From positions 1 to 43,886 of the forward strand of contig DASQWC010000008.1 in NCBI GenBank assembly GCA_035640475.1: DNA of 43,886 bases. The letters run 5' to 3'. The DNA is from DASQWC01 sp035640475 (GTDB taxonomy: Bacteria > Actinomycetota > JAICYB01). The position numbers and the translations under genes were made by a program. Every line of letters starts with the position of its first letter. The stretch's first letter is position 1. The notes below the pieces were generated by a model, which worked only from the letters and a program-made list of their open reading frames with translations, was not told the DNA's origin and searched no databases. Of this stretch, positions 1 to 8,166 are shown piece by piece.

Positions 1-199
1 CGGCGATCAGGCCGCCGCGCCGCTGCTCGATTCCGTTGATGAGGAACTTGAGCCACAACGCCGCGAGCGCGTCCGGAATCCACGCGCCGGTCACGAGCAG
101 GAACGACACCACCAAGAGCTTTGGCTCTGCCCGGTAGGCGAATCGCAGGGAGCGCGCGAGCGCCCTCGGCATGCTCGGAATTTCCGGGTCGTTCCTCAC
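1..199 (-). CDS. ABC transporter permease/ATPase, N-terminal fragment (cut by window edge)
   Basis: About 66 codons are visible, reading from GTG at 199 to the left edge of the window. The fragment carries an arginine-rich cytoplasmic start followed by a hydrophobic helix (LLVVSFLLVTGAWIPDALAALW), as expected for the first membrane segment of an exporter-type ABC half-transporter. Its GTG overlaps the stop codon of the 196-1983 ABC gene in a GTGA arrangement, a standard sign of translational coupling. I infer that the two encode partners of one heterodimeric exporter. The nucleotide-binding domain lies outside the window, so the family rests on context and the hydrophobic start. An in-frame ATG ten codons further in is an alternative start. 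Confidence 0.65.
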   Translation of the reverse strand, partial: MRNDPEIPSMPRALARSLRFAYRAEPKLLVVSFLLVTGAWIPDALAALWLKFLINGIEQRRGGLIA

Positions 200-1983
200 G
201 CGTCGATCTCTTCGGGCACTTCCTCGTAGAACCGGGACGCCTGGAGGTCGAACATCGTCTTGTACCGGCCGCCCAGCGCCATCAGCTCCTCGTGGGTGCC
301 GAACTCGACGACCTTCCCGTGCTCGAGCACGCAGATGCTGTCCGCGTGACGAACGGTCGAGAACCGATGCGAGATGAGGATCGTCGTCAGACCTCGCGTC
401 GCTTCGAGAATGCGGTCGAAGATCTCCGCTTCACCGCGCACGTCCAGCTGGGCCGTCGGCTCGTCGAGCAAGACAACACCGGCACCGAGCTGGACGGCGC
501 ACAGGGCGCGCGCGAGCGCAACCCGCTGCCACTGTCCGCCGGAAAGATCGGTTCCCTCTTCGTACGCCCGCGAAAGGATCGTTCCGAGATCGGCGAGACC
601 GGACGCACCGGCACGCTCGAGCGCGCGCGTCACGTCCTCGTCGCCGGCGCCGTTCGGCGCGACATTGTCGCGGAGTGGAAGCTCGAACCGGACGAAGTCC
701 TGGAAGACGGCGGCGATGCGCTTGCGCCATGACTCAATCTCGAGCGAGCGCAGGTCGACGCCGTCGGCAAGGACCGCTCCGGACTGCGGGTCGTAGAGCC
801 GGCACAACAGCTTGGCCAGCGTCGTCTTGCCGGCGCCGTTCGGGCCGACGATGGCAAGCGACGTGCCGGCGGGGATCGTGAGGTCGAACCCCTCGAGGAC
901 TTTCACACCGGTCGTGGGATAGGTGAAATGCACGCCCTCGAAGCGGATCTCTTCGCGGGGAAGGCCTTCGCTCCGCCCGTCGCCGCTCGGAACCGACCCG
1001 ACGGCGCCCATCTTCTCGGCGAGGCCGAGCACCATCGGGACCGGCTGCGCGCTGCCCCGGAACCACCAATCGAACTCGCCGAACGCCAGGTACGTCACGC
1101 CGATCGCCGCTTGAGCGAAGACCACGACCGATGCGACTTGGATCGATCCGCCGACGGCATCGCGAGCGATGGAGCCGAACACCAGCGCGTTTCCGGCGAC
1201 GATTGCCGCGAGGCTCCAGCCGACCGGCCGCTGGCGCAACGCGCGCTGCTTGTACAGCGCATCAGTCAGCCGCCGCCTGATGCCGATAAAACGTTCGACC
1301 GCCCAGTCGGCCAACCCAAAGAGCCGGACTTCCTTCGCGCCGGTCGCCTCGACGGCCATCCGGTACGCGTAATCGACGTGCCGGCGCTGCGTGACGACCG
1401 TGTCGTCGTGGTAGATCTTCCACATCGCGCTCTCTTTGAGGAGCACATGGGTCGACGCCCACGCCAGTGCGAGCGCGATTCCCGCCCACCACCGATACGT
1501 CGTGAGCACGACCGACTGAGCGATTCCCGCCGTAATCTCGGAGAAGCCGGTCGCAATGAACGGCAAGGCGGCTTCGAGCGGAGGCGCGACGATTCCCTGA
1601 TCGAACTCGCGCGCCTTGGCGAGGTCGTCGCCAAGATCGGATTGCTCGAGATGTGCGAGTCCGGACGGCGCAATCGACGCCTCCATGAGACGGTCGTGTA
1701 GCCAGGCGCCCGACTTCGCGCCGAGAAGACTTCCGATCGTCCCGTGCACCGGACCGAGTGTGTTCATGGCGATGAACACGGCACCGACGACGGCCAGCGG
1801 AACCGTCAGGTCGTCGCGGCCTTGAACGGCGCCGACGAGTGCGCCCATCGCGATCGCGAAGATGGCGGGCAGCAGTCCGCGCACCAGAATCAGCGTCCAC
1901 CACGCACTGCTCAGGACGCGATCCGCCTTCGGAAAGACGGCGAGGAACCGCCATTCGGGAGTCGACTTGAGGCGCTCGAGCAC
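196..1983 (-). CDS. ABC exporter half-transporter (permease-ATPase fusion)
   Basis: A 595-residue protein with an N-terminal membrane domain (about residues 25-320) and a C-terminal nucleotide-binding domain. Visible ATPase motifs are Walker A GPNGAGKTT near residue 379, signature LSGGQWQR near 480, Walker B VVLLDEPTA near 501 with the catalytic Glu, and the H-loop ISHRFS near 537, so the ATP site is intact. It probably exports a lipid, peptide or drug-like compound; the substrate cannot be told. The start is GTG at 1983, 23 bases after the VOC stop on the same strand, and its end overlaps the next ABC gene by four bases. The three genes look like one operon divergent from a WYL regulator. 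Confidence 0.9.
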   Translation of the reverse strand: MLERLKSTPEWRFLAVFPKADRVLSSAWWTLILVRGLLPAIFAIAMGALVGAVQGRDDLTVPLAVVGAVFIAMNTLGPVHGTIGSLLGAKSGAWLHDRLMEASIAPSGLAHLEQSDLGDDLAKAREFDQGIVAPPLEAALPFIATGFSEITAGIAQSVVLTTYRWWAGIALALAWASTHVLLKESAMWKIYHDDTVVTQRRHVDYAYRMAVEATGAKEVRLFGLADWAVERFIGIRRRLTDALYKQRALRQRPVGWSLAAIVAGNALVFGSIARDAVGGSIQVASVVVFAQAAIGVTYLAFGEFDWWFRGSAQPVPMVLGLAEKMGAVGSVPSGDGRSEGLPREEIRFEGVHFTYPTTGVKVLEGFDLTIPAGTSLAIVGPNGAGKTTLAKLLCRLYDPQSGAVLADGVDLRSLEIESWRKRIAAVFQDFVRFELPLRDNVAPNGAGDEDVTRALERAGASGLADLGTILSRAYEEGTDLSGGQWQRVALARALCAVQLGAGVVLLDEPTAQLDVRGEAEIFDRILEATRGLTTILISHRFSTVRHADSICVLEHGKVVEFGTHEELMALGGRYKTMFDLQASRFYEEVPEEIDA

Positions 1984-2006
1984 GACGACGTGAGTATGCC
2001 TGGTCG

Positions 2007-2414
2007 TTATGAGGCGGATCCGGGAGCAGCCTTGTGCTGCTCATCTTGTGGGCTCATCAGGCCGACGTGATTGCCGTCCGGGTCGAGAACGATCGCGTAC
2101 CGGGCGCCCCAGAACGCGTCGAACGGCTCGAGGTGTGCCGAATACCCGGCCCCCGTGAGCTCGGCAAACTTCGCGTCGACCGCGCCGCGCGTCGGGACGT
2201 CGAACATCAGCACGAGACCGTCTTGATCCGGCCAGCCCGGGTTGTAGCCGCGCGTCAGCGACCGGCTGTCGATGTCGATGCCGCTGGCCGGGACGTCGAC
2301 GTGGTGCGCGACGCCGTCCTGTTCCCACAGCTCGGGAATCTCGATGCCGAGCTTCCGATAGAACTCCGCGGACGCTTTCACGTCCGCCGTGATGATGTCG
2401 ACGGTCACCCGCAC
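2007..2414 (-). CDS. VOC (glyoxalase/bleomycin-resistance) family protein
   Basis: A 135-residue single-domain vicinal-oxygen-chelate protein. It opens VRVTVDIITADVKASAEFYR and closes with the family's usual LDPDGNHVGLMSP ending. Members bind a metal and act as lyases, dioxygenases or drug-binding proteins; the substrate here is unknown. The open frame continues upstream as an overlap artefact across the divergent regulator. I chose GTG at 2414 because GGGGAGG lies five bases before it and the family fold starts there. It leads the minus-strand ABC exporter genes and is divergent from the WYL regulator at 2502, whose likely target it is. Confidence 0.85.
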   Translation of the reverse strand: MRVTVDIITADVKASAEFYRKLGIEIPELWEQDGVAHHVDVPASGIDIDSRSLTRGYNPGWPDQDGLVLMFDVPTRGAVDAKFAELTGAGYSAHLEPFDAFWGARYAIVLDPDGNHVGLMSPQDEQHKAAPGSAS

Positions 2415-2452
2415 GACGCCCTCCCCTCTTCTCGTTCGTCGATGCATTGTGC

Positions 2453-2467
2453 GGCAGAAACCCTGCC
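2453..2467. promoter_or_regulatory. Inverted repeat between VOC and WYL genes, possible operator
   Basis: GGCAG-AAACC-CTGCC is a perfect 5-bp inverted repeat with a 5-base centre. It sits in the 87-bp divergent space and could be the binding site of the WYL regulator. The arms are short, so chance occurrence is possible. Confidence 0.3.
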
Positions 2468-2489
2468 ATCTTATGTCAAGGTTTCCGGC

Positions 2490-2495
2490 TAGGCT
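2490..2495 (+). promoter_or_regulatory. Putative -10 box for a leaderless WYL regulator transcript
   Basis: TAGGCT is followed by six bases and then the GTG start at 2502, with no Shine-Dalgarno sequence. The layout matches several other genes in this window. No convincing -35 box is seen. Confidence 0.4.
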
Positions 2496-2501
2496 GTCGG
2501 C

Positions 2502-3464
2502 GTGCGCGCCGACCGCCTCCTGGCGATCCTCTTGATCCTCCAGCGGGGGGGCCGAGTGACGGCGGGCGAGCTTGCTCGCCGCCTCGAGGTGTCCGAGCGA
2601 ACGATCTACCGCGACCTCGAAGCGCTCGGCGCGGCCGGCGTGCCGGTGTACGCGGAACCGGGCCGCAACGGCGGCGTGCGCTTGGTCGAGGGCTACCGAA
2701 CGGATTTGTCTGGACTGTCCGTCGGCGAAGCGGAGCTGCTTCCGCTGCTCGGTCTTGCCGACGTGTTTGCCGGCCTCGACGTCGGGCCGTCGCTGCGCAG
2801 CACCGAGGCGAAAGTGCTTGCGGCGCTTCCGGAGGATCAGCGGTACCGGGCCGAGCAATCGCGGCGCCGCATCTACATCGACCTCTCGCGCTGGTGGGAC
2901 CACGGCGAGGCCGTCCCGCACCTGCCGACGGTTGTCGAGGCGGTCTTCGCGAGCCGTCGTCTGCGCATTGAGTACCGGCGCGGCGGCGATCAAGTCGTCG
3001 TGCGACGTACGCTCGATCCCTTCGGCGTCGTCGTCCAAGGCGGCGCGTGGTATCTCGTCGCGCGTTCGCACAAACGGGACGTCCGCACGTACCGCGTCTC
3101 GCGCATCCTTTCGTGTGAGCTGCGCAACGACCACTGTGTCGTCCCGGACGACTTCGACCTGCCGGTGTTCTGGGCTGCGCGCAAGGAGGAGTTCCACATG
3201 ACGCGCACCGGCTACCGCGTGGTCGCACGCGCCCTGCCACGGGCCGTCCGGACGCTGCGTCAGGGACACCACGCCGAGACGCTCGTCGTCCACGACGAGG
3301 ACGGACAGGACGAATGGAAGACCATTGAGTTCACGTTCGAGACCCGCTGGACGGCTTTCGAACGGATGCTCGCCCTCGGCCGCCACGCCGTCGTGCTCGA
3401 GCCCGAGGAGCTCCGAAGGTGGATCGCGGAAACGATCGAAGCGATGGGACGGCTGTACGCCTAA
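2502..3464 (+). CDS. WYL-domain transcriptional regulator (YafY/DeoR-type HTH)
   Basis: A 320-residue one-component regulator. Residues 1-60 form a winged HTH (RADRLLAILLILQRGGRVTA, then VSERTIYRDLEALGAAGVPV), followed by the WYL sensor domain around residues 130-220 (GGAWYLVARSHKRDVRTYRV) and a C-terminal WCX-like region. WYL domains are known to bind small ligands or single-stranded nucleic acid. It is divergent from the VOC-ABC operon by 87 bases, the usual position for a local regulator. The GTG start has no Shine-Dalgarno sequence but a TAGGCT box six bases upstream, suggesting a leaderless message. The inducing ligand is unknown. Confidence 0.92.
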   Translation: MRADRLLAILLILQRGGRVTAGELARRLEVSERTIYRDLEALGAAGVPVYAEPGRNGGVRLVEGYRTDLSGLSVGEAELLPLLGLADVFAGLDVGPSLRSTEAKVLAALPEDQRYRAEQSRRRIYIDLSRWWDHGEAVPHLPTVVEAVFASRRLRIEYRRGGDQVVVRRTLDPFGVVVQGGAWYLVARSHKRDVRTYRVSRILSCELRNDHCVVPDDFDLPVFWAARKEEFHMTRTGYRVVARALPRAVRTLRQGHHAETLVVHDEDGQDEWKTIEFTFETRWTAFERMLALGRHAVVLEPEELRRWIAETIEAMGRLYA

Positions 3465-3491
3465 CGCGCGTCGAGCACCGGCTTTTCGGTG

Positions 3492-3497
3492 TAGTTT
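3492..3497 (+). promoter_or_regulatory. Putative -10 box for the FKBP gene
   Basis: TAGTTT is followed by seven bases and then ATG at 3505, with no clear Shine-Dalgarno sequence. It fits the leaderless layout seen elsewhere in the window. The -35 region is not recognisable. Confidence 0.35.
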
Positions 3498-3504
3498 GCC
3501 GGGC

Positions 3505-4032
3505 ATGTGGAAAACACTGATTCTTCTCGTCGCCGTCCTCATGACGGCGTGCAGCCAGGACGCGCCGGAAGACCAGACAGTCGCGACCCAGCCGCCGGCC
3601 GTGAACATGGAGCCTTGTGAAGACCGAACGCCCGAGCCGCCGCCCCAGGCCGAGGCGTCGAGCGTGGGAAATCAGAAGCCCAAGGTGCAGGCACCGGACG
3701 GCCCGCCGCCCTGCAAGCTGGTGGTCCAGGACATTGTCGACGGGTCGGGCGCCGAAGCGGAAGCCGGCTCGACGCTGACCGTCCAGTACGTCGGCATGAG
3801 CTGGTCGACCGGACAGGAGTTCGAGGCGTCCTGGGGCGGTCCCCAGCCGCCGACGTTCCAGTTGAGCGGGGTCATTCGCGGCTGGCAGGAGGGCCTTCCC
3901 GGCATGAAGGAAGGTGGACGGCGTCAGCTCATCATTCCGCCGGGCCTTGCCTACGGCGCGCAAGGCAGCCCCCCGAGAATCGCGCCCAACGAGACCCTCG
4001 TGTTCGTCATCGACTTGCTGAAGGTCGCGTAG
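3505..4032 (+). CDS. FKBP-type peptidyl-prolyl isomerase, lipoprotein
   Basis: A 175-residue protein starting MWKTLILLVAVLMTACS, a lipoprotein signal with the lipid-anchored Cys at residue 16. A proline-rich linker follows, then an FKBP domain over about residues 75-175. Recognisable FKBP pocket features are VQYVG, FEAS (the usual pocket Asp is Glu here), GVIRGWQEGLPGMKEGG, PPGLAYG and the closing LVFVIDLLKV. The expected role is proline isomerisation of exported proteins at the outer face of the membrane. A longer in-frame opening starts inside the upstream WYL gene; I reject it because the signal peptide fixes the ATG at 3505. The sigma-factor gene follows after four bases. Confidence 0.9.
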   Translation: MWKTLILLVAVLMTACSQDAPEDQTVATQPPAVNMEPCEDRTPEPPPQAEASSVGNQKPKVQAPDGPPPCKLVVQDIVDGSGAEAEAGSTLTVQYVGMSWSTGQEFEASWGGPQPPTFQLSGVIRGWQEGLPGMKEGGRRQLIIPPGLAYGAQGSPPRIAPNETLVFVIDLLKVA

Positions 4033-4036
4033 CCGC

Positions 4037-5005
4037 GTGAGCCGAACCCAGACGATCGATGAGGCGCGCCTCGAGGACTACCGGGCCGAGCTGACCGGCT
4101 ACTGCTACCGGATGCTCGGTTCGGCCTTCGAAGCCGAGGACGCCGTCCAGGAAACGCTGATGCGCGCGTGGCGCGGCCTCGACAACTTCGACAATCGCTC
4201 GTCGCTGCGTACGTGGCTGTACCGCATCGCGACGAACGCCTGCCTGGATATGCTCAAGAGCCGCAAGCGCCGTGCTCTTCCAATCGACCTCTCGCCCGCT
4301 TCGACCGCAACAGCGCCCCTCGAAGAGCCGCTCTCCAACGACACGTGGATCGAGCCGATCCCTGACGGACGCGTGCTGCCGCTCAGCGGTGATCCCTCGG
4401 AGCTGGCCGAGCTTCGTGAGTCGATCCGGCTCGCGTTCGTCGCCGCGCTGCAGCATTTGCCGCCGCGGCAGCGCGCCGTTCTGATCCTGCGCGACGTCCT
4501 GAGCTGGAGCGCAAACGAGGTCGCCGATCTGCTCGAGATCAGCGTGGCGTCGGCCAACAGCGCCCTGCAGCGAGCGCGCGCGACGCTCCAGTCAAAGGAC
4601 TTGTCGGCGACGCCGCAGGAGCCGGTCACCGAGGCGCAGAACGTGTTGCTCACGAAGTACGTCGATGCCTTCGAGCGCTACGACATCGAATCGTTCGTGA
4701 CGCTGCTCCACGAGGAGTTCACACAGGCGATGCCGCCCTACCCGATGTGGCTCGTGGGTCCGGACGAAGCTGCCGCGTGGATGCTCGGTCCGGGCATTGC
4801 ATGCAAAGGCTCGGTGCTCATTCCGATCAACGTGAATGGATGTCCCGGATTCGGGCAGTACCGGCCGAGTGGACCGGATGGACGCCACGAGCCGTGGGCC
4901 ATCCATCTCGTCGAGATCGAGGGCGACCGCGTCGCGCGGATCACTTACTTTCTCGACACGAACCTGTTCCCGTTGTTCGGCCTGCCGCCTCACCCGGGCG
5001 GCTAG
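4037..5005 (+). CDS. ECF sigma factor with C-terminal SnoaL-like domain (SigG/SigX5 type)
   Basis: A 322-residue extracytoplasmic-function sigma factor. Region 2 spans about residues 10-80 (YCYRMLGSAFEAEDAVQETL, then WLYRIATNACLDMLKSRKRR). Region 4 lies around 130-185 (LPPRQRAVLILRDVLSWSANEVADLLEI). A SnoaL/NTF2-like domain follows from about 195 to the end. This build matches the TIGR02960/SigG family, where the C-terminal domain is thought to tune activity in place of a classical anti-sigma factor; none is encoded nearby. GTG at 4037 is four bases after the FKBP stop, so the two are probably co-transcribed. The gene ends one base before the convergent DUF899 gene. Confidence 0.9.
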   Translation: MSRTQTIDEARLEDYRAELTGYCYRMLGSAFEAEDAVQETLMRAWRGLDNFDNRSSLRTWLYRIATNACLDMLKSRKRRALPIDLSPASTATAPLEEPLSNDTWIEPIPDGRVLPLSGDPSELAELRESIRLAFVAALQHLPPRQRAVLILRDVLSWSANEVADLLEISVASANSALQRARATLQSKDLSATPQEPVTEAQNVLLTKYVDAFERYDIESFVTLLHEEFTQAMPPYPMWLVGPDEAAAWMLGPGIACKGSVLIPINVNGCPGFGQYRPSGPDGRHEPWAIHLVEIEGDRVARITYFLDTNLFPLFGLPPHPGG

Positions 5006-5006
5006 C

Positions 5007-5750
5007 TCAGGACGCGAAGTCGGGCGACGCCTGCCGCACCGATTCGGCGCGGCCTTTCGGCTCCTCCCACTCCTCCTGGCGTCCCAGCGCCGTCCAGTCG
5101 AGAGCCGCGTACGAGCCGCCGAGCCACTCGGCCCCCCGCGCGTAGGACGAAAAGGTGTGGAACACATCGTCGCCGACGCGGAGGAACACGCTGTGACCGG
5201 GCTGCTCCGACGAGCCCGGCTCGAGCATCCATTCCATGCCGGCCTCTTTCAGCTCGTCCGCATCGCGAAAGTTGTACTCCACGGGCGCCTTGGACGGATC
5301 GATCGTGACGTGGAAGTCGTAGTTGAAGTCCGAACCGAAGCTCGAATACCACGGGAACGTCCAGCCCTTCTTTTGCTTGTACCTCTCGATCTTCTCGAGC
5401 GGGGCCCGCGAGATCGCCGCGAAGGTCGTGTCGCGCGTGTGGAGGTGACGGAGGAACCCGTCGGAGATCTCGTCGGCTCCCGCGGAGCAGCTCGGACAGC
5501 CGTCCTCCCAGCTCGGATCGAACATGAAGTGCTGCACGAGGAGCTGCCTCCGGCCCTCGAAGAGGTCGCGCAGCCCGATGGTGCCGTCCGGACCCTCGAA
5601 TGTGTAGTCCTTCTCGATGCGCACCATCGGCAGCTCGCGGCGCTTCGAGCTGAGCTTGTCGCGAGCATGCGTCAACGCTTTTTCTTCCTTCAGCAGCTCC
5701 TTGCGCGCAGCAACCCACTCGTCGTGCGAAACGATCTTCGGCAAACTCAT
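5007..5750 (-). CDS. DUF899 family thioredoxin-like protein
   Basis: A 247-residue member of the DUF899 family. It opens with the charged helix found in that family (WVAARKELLKEEKALTHARD), then RRELPMVRIEKDYTFEGPDG and a C85-P-S-C88 pair at the thioredoxin-like position. DUF899 proteins have a thioredoxin-like fold, but no reaction is established. The ATG at 5750 overlaps the stop of the upstream alpha/beta hydrolase in an ATGA arrangement, indicating a coupled two-gene unit. A second DUF899 gene at 36520 is a distant paralogue that also keeps a C-x2-C pair. Confidence 0.85.
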   Translation of the reverse strand: MSLPKIVSHDEWVAARKELLKEEKALTHARDKLSSKRRELPMVRIEKDYTFEGPDGTIGLRDLFEGRRQLLVQHFMFDPSWEDGCPSCSAGADEISDGFLRHLHTRDTTFAAISRAPLEKIERYKQKKGWTFPWYSSFGSDFNYDFHVTIDPSKAPVEYNFRDADELKEAGMEWMLEPGSSEQPGHSVFLRVGDDVFHTFSSYARGAEWLGGSYAALDWTALGRQEEWEEPKGRAESVRQASPDFAS

Positions 5751-6565
5751 GCGCTCAACACCTCGTGCAATCGCTCGGCGAATGCATCCTCGGGCGCTCC
5801 GGCCCCACCGTGGGCGCCCTCGAAGTACGTCAGCTCGATTCCGAGCCGTTCGGCCAGCGCAACCGCCGCACGGTACGCACCTTGCTCACCCGACGTCTTC
5901 CCGCCGGCGACGACGATCTCGCTCGGCGAGGCCTTCAGCGCATCGATGTCCGGCTCGTACAGACCGATCGACAAGATCTCGTGCGCCAAGAACAGATCGA
6001 AGTTGGCACTCACTCGCGCAAACATCTCTTGCGTCTCGGGTGTCGGCGGCGGCGGTTCGTACGGCGGGCCACCCTCGTCGACGGCTCTGCCGAACTTCTC
6101 CATCGCCGGCATCACACCTTCGGTCTTGTAGGTTTCGTAGATTCCCCTGAAGATCTCGCGCCAGCGATCGGCGTCCGGCAGGAGAACCATCACGGGCGGC
6201 TCGTGCGCAACAAGCGTCTTCACCTTGTCGGCGTGACGCGTGACGAGGTCGAGGCCGATTGTTCCGCCGCCGCTGCTTCCGATGACAAAGGCCGGCTCCG
6301 AGCTGAATGCGTCGATCAGAGCAGCTGCGTCGTCGGCGTGCGCTTCCACCGTCGCCGACTCGGGGATCTCGATCGAACTGCGCGAGTGGCCGCGCTGATC
6401 GTAGGTCACGACTGTGTACCGGTCCGCGAGGAGCTCGGCCATCTGTGCGAAGACGCCGGCATCCGTTGGTCCGCCCGTGATGCACAGCAGCACGGGACCC
6501 GAGCCGCGAACCTCGTGGTAGAGGGCAGCGCCCGGAACCTTCAGCGTGTCGATCTTCTGCGCCAT
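5747..6565 (-). CDS. alpha/beta-fold hydrolase
   Basis: A 272-residue alpha/beta hydrolase. The oxyanion strand is LLCITGG, a DQRGHSRS loop lies near residues 56-63, the nucleophile elbow is G-S-S98-G-G, and the likely catalytic His is in FEGAHGGAG near the C-terminus. The substrate is unknown; the fold covers esterases, lipases, epoxide hydrolases and haloperoxidases. ATG at 6565 is preceded by AAGGAGG with five bases between. The stop overlaps the ATG of the DUF899 gene by four bases, so the two are translationally coupled. Confidence 0.88.
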   Translation of the reverse strand: MAQKIDTLKVPGAALYHEVRGSGPVLLCITGGPTDAGVFAQMAELLADRYTVVTYDQRGHSRSSIEIPESATVEAHADDAAALIDAFSSEPAFVIGSSGGGTIGLDLVTRHADKVKTLVAHEPPVMVLLPDADRWREIFRGIYETYKTEGVMPAMEKFGRAVDEGGPPYEPPPPTPETQEMFARVSANFDLFLAHEILSIGLYEPDIDALKASPSEIVVAGGKTSGEQGAYRAAVALAERLGIELTYFEGAHGGAGAPEDAFAERLHEVLSA

Positions 6566-6600
6566 CAGATCCTCCTTGCCCGCTTTCTCAATGAGTTAGA

Positions 6601-6616
6601 CGGCCCGGCGGGGCCG
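6601..6616 (-). terminator. GC-rich hairpin between DUF2237 and hydrolase genes
   Basis: CGGCCC-GGCG-GGGCCG is a perfect 6-bp stem with a 4-base loop, 17 bases after the DUF2237 stop on the minus strand. It lacks a T-rich tail, so it may be a weak terminator or just an mRNA structure. Confidence 0.3.
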
Positions 6617-6632
6617 AACTCATCGGCGGGCC

Positions 6633-7028
6633 TCAGTCGGCGTCGAGCTCGCTGAGGTCGCTGGGAACGTCAACTGCGTGTTCCTTGAGGACGTCCAGCG
6701 GAATGATGTCGAGCGCTCGTTCGTGTGTCGACGCCAGGACGACCGGCGCGGCCACGCCGTCGACGTGCGCACGCAGCCAGTTGCGCGCGGTGACGCACCA
6801 GCGATCTCCGGGCACGAGGCCGGGAAAGCGGAACTGCCGCATCGGGGTCGTGAGGTCGTTTCCGATGCTGCGCTGATGCTCGAGGAACTCCGTCGTCACA
6901 ACAGCGCACACGGTATGACTGCCGACGTCCTGTGGTGAGGTGTTGCAACAGCCGTCGCGGAACCATCCGGTGACCGGGTCGAGGCTGCACGTCTCGAGCT
7001 CACCACCAAGGACGTTGCGCTCGGCCAC
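6633..7028 (-). CDS. DUF2237 family protein
   Basis: A 131-residue protein that matches DUF2237 along its whole length. It begins NVLGGELETCSLDPVTGWFR and continues through DGCCNTSPQDVGSHTVCAVV, FPGLVPGDRWCV and the closing THERALDIIPLDVLKEHA. The family is conserved and cysteine-rich, but its function is unknown. I set the start at GTG 7028, directly before the conserved opening; no strong Shine-Dalgarno sequence is visible. The gene lies 14 bases after the DUF2236 stop on the same strand, so co-transcription is likely. Confidence 0.85.
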   Translation of the reverse strand: MAERNVLGGELETCSLDPVTGWFRDGCCNTSPQDVGSHTVCAVVTTEFLEHQRSIGNDLTTPMRQFRFPGLVPGDRWCVTARNWLRAHVDGVAAPVVLASTHERALDIIPLDVLKEHAVDVPSDLSELDAD

Positions 7029-7042
7029 GACCGACAGTATGC

Positions 7043-7909
7043 CTACGGCTCGCGCAGCGCGTCCGGGACGAGGACGGGCCGGTTCTTCCACCAGCCGAGG
7101 GGCGTTCTTCGCCTGATGAGGTACCGGTTCTGGAGGTGGCGAACCGATCTTGGCGTGAGCCGAGCGAAGACCCGCAAAGCGAAGAAGACGACGGCCAAGA
7201 CCCGATCCTTCGAACGCGACCATTCGTAGCCGAGCTCGGCGCGAAACCGCTCCGGAAGCAATGCGGCGGTAAAGAACGTTCCGATCACACCCGCAAGCCA
7301 TCCGAACGGACGCGGCAGCGGCGGATGACGGCCGGCGTGCGCAACGAGCCTCGACACCTTCGTCACGCGGAGCTCACGCTCGATCACGCCGTCCAGATAC
7401 GTCTTGAAATCCGCGAGAGTCGCGGGACAGGCATCTTCGGGGATCCCGCAGGCATACGCGATGAGCTTCTGTTCCTCGTAGTACCGCTCGCGCTCGAGAT
7501 CAGACAGGGTCGCGACCGCACGCTCGTACACGCGCAGCGAGACATCGATGAGCGTCGCCCACACCCACAACAGCAGTGCAGGGTCCATGGCATCGTAGGC
7601 GACGCCGTCCTCCGAGACGCCTTTGATGCGCTCGTGCATCCGTTTGAACACGACGGCCTGGCGGTCGGAGACATCCGGGTTGCCGAATGCCATCTTGAGC
7701 ATCATGTCGGCCGTCCGGAACCCGCGGCTGAACGGGTCCTCGACGAAGTTCGAGTGTTGATCGACGCCGGCCGCTACCAGCGGGTGCAACACTTGCAGGA
7801 GCAGCGCGCGGCCGCCACCGATCGCGATGACGGGCTCCATGTTGACCTTCCACGCAACGGAGCCCTTGCGAAACGGCAGGGCCGTCGGCGCAACGTAGGA
7901 GGACGCCAC
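7043..7909 (-). CDS. DUF2236 family oxygenase (MpaB / rubber-oxygenase-like)
   Basis: A 288-residue member of the ER-bound oxygenase MpaB / latex-clearing-protein family (PF09995). Diagnostic parts are GGGRALLLQVLHPLVAAGV followed by DQHSNFVEDPFSRGFRT, and the central WVWATLIDVSLRVYERAV helix. Some family members are b-type haem oxygenases that cleave polyisoprene, and fungal MpaB acts on a terpenoid chain; the substrate here is not known. The start is GTG at 7909 with only a weak Shine-Dalgarno sequence. It is followed on the same strand by DUF2237 and preceded by the His-tailed membrane peptide. Confidence 0.85.
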   Translation of the reverse strand: MASSYVAPTALPFRKGSVAWKVNMEPVIAIGGGRALLLQVLHPLVAAGVDQHSNFVEDPFSRGFRTADMMLKMAFGNPDVSDRQAVVFKRMHERIKGVSEDGVAYDAMDPALLLWVWATLIDVSLRVYERAVATLSDLERERYYEEQKLIAYACGIPEDACPATLADFKTYLDGVIERELRVTKVSRLVAHAGRHPPLPRPFGWLAGVIGTFFTAALLPERFRAELGYEWSRSKDRVLAVVFFALRVFARLTPRSVRHLQNRYLIRRRTPLGWWKNRPVLVPDALREP

Positions 7910-7980
7910 GCCCCAAAGCCTCTACCGGCTCGCACCGCTTGGCAATCCTCGGCCCGAGCCGGTTGGGCGACCTGCTCTAC

Positions 7981-8166
7981 CTACGCGTGGTGGTGGTGGT
8001 GACCGGCGTGACCACCACGATCGCCGTAGTAGCCGCGGTACCCGGTGAACAGGCCCGCGATCAGCAGCACCGCGGCGATGATCAACAGCCAAGTGAGACC
8101 ACCGGCAATCCCGACACCGCCGAACGCCAGCGCCAGGATCAGCAGCAGCACAACGGCAGCAACCAT
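7981..8166 (-). CDS. Small hydrophobic membrane peptide with native histidine tail
   Basis: A 61-residue peptide with a strong start: GGGAGGGAA lies just upstream of ATG at 8166. It has two hydrophobic stretches (about residues 2-20 and 22-41) joined by a glycine turn. A polar tail rich in Gly, Tyr and Asp ends GGHAGHHHHHA, with five consecutive histidines before the last alanine. It resembles the short hydrophobic proteins common in Actinomycetota near stress genes. Metal binding by the tail is an inference. It is divergent from the ArsR-AHSA1 pair across 96 bases containing a palindromic operator, so ArsR may control it too. Confidence 0.7.
   Translation of the reverse strand: MVAAVVLLLILALAFGGVGIAGGLTWLLIIAAVLLIAGLFTGYRGYYGDRGGHAGHHHHHA

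Noticed and set aside
2415..3608. Open frame on the minus strand continuing the VOC gene upstream for about 400 codons
   Set aside because: It lies antisense to the WYL and FKBP genes, has arginine-rich low-complexity composition, and the VOC domain with its ribosome site begins at 2414.
4836..6131. Long plus-strand open frame of about 430 codons
   Set aside because: Antisense to the DUF899 and hydrolase genes and without any recognisable domain; typical of high-GC shadow frames.
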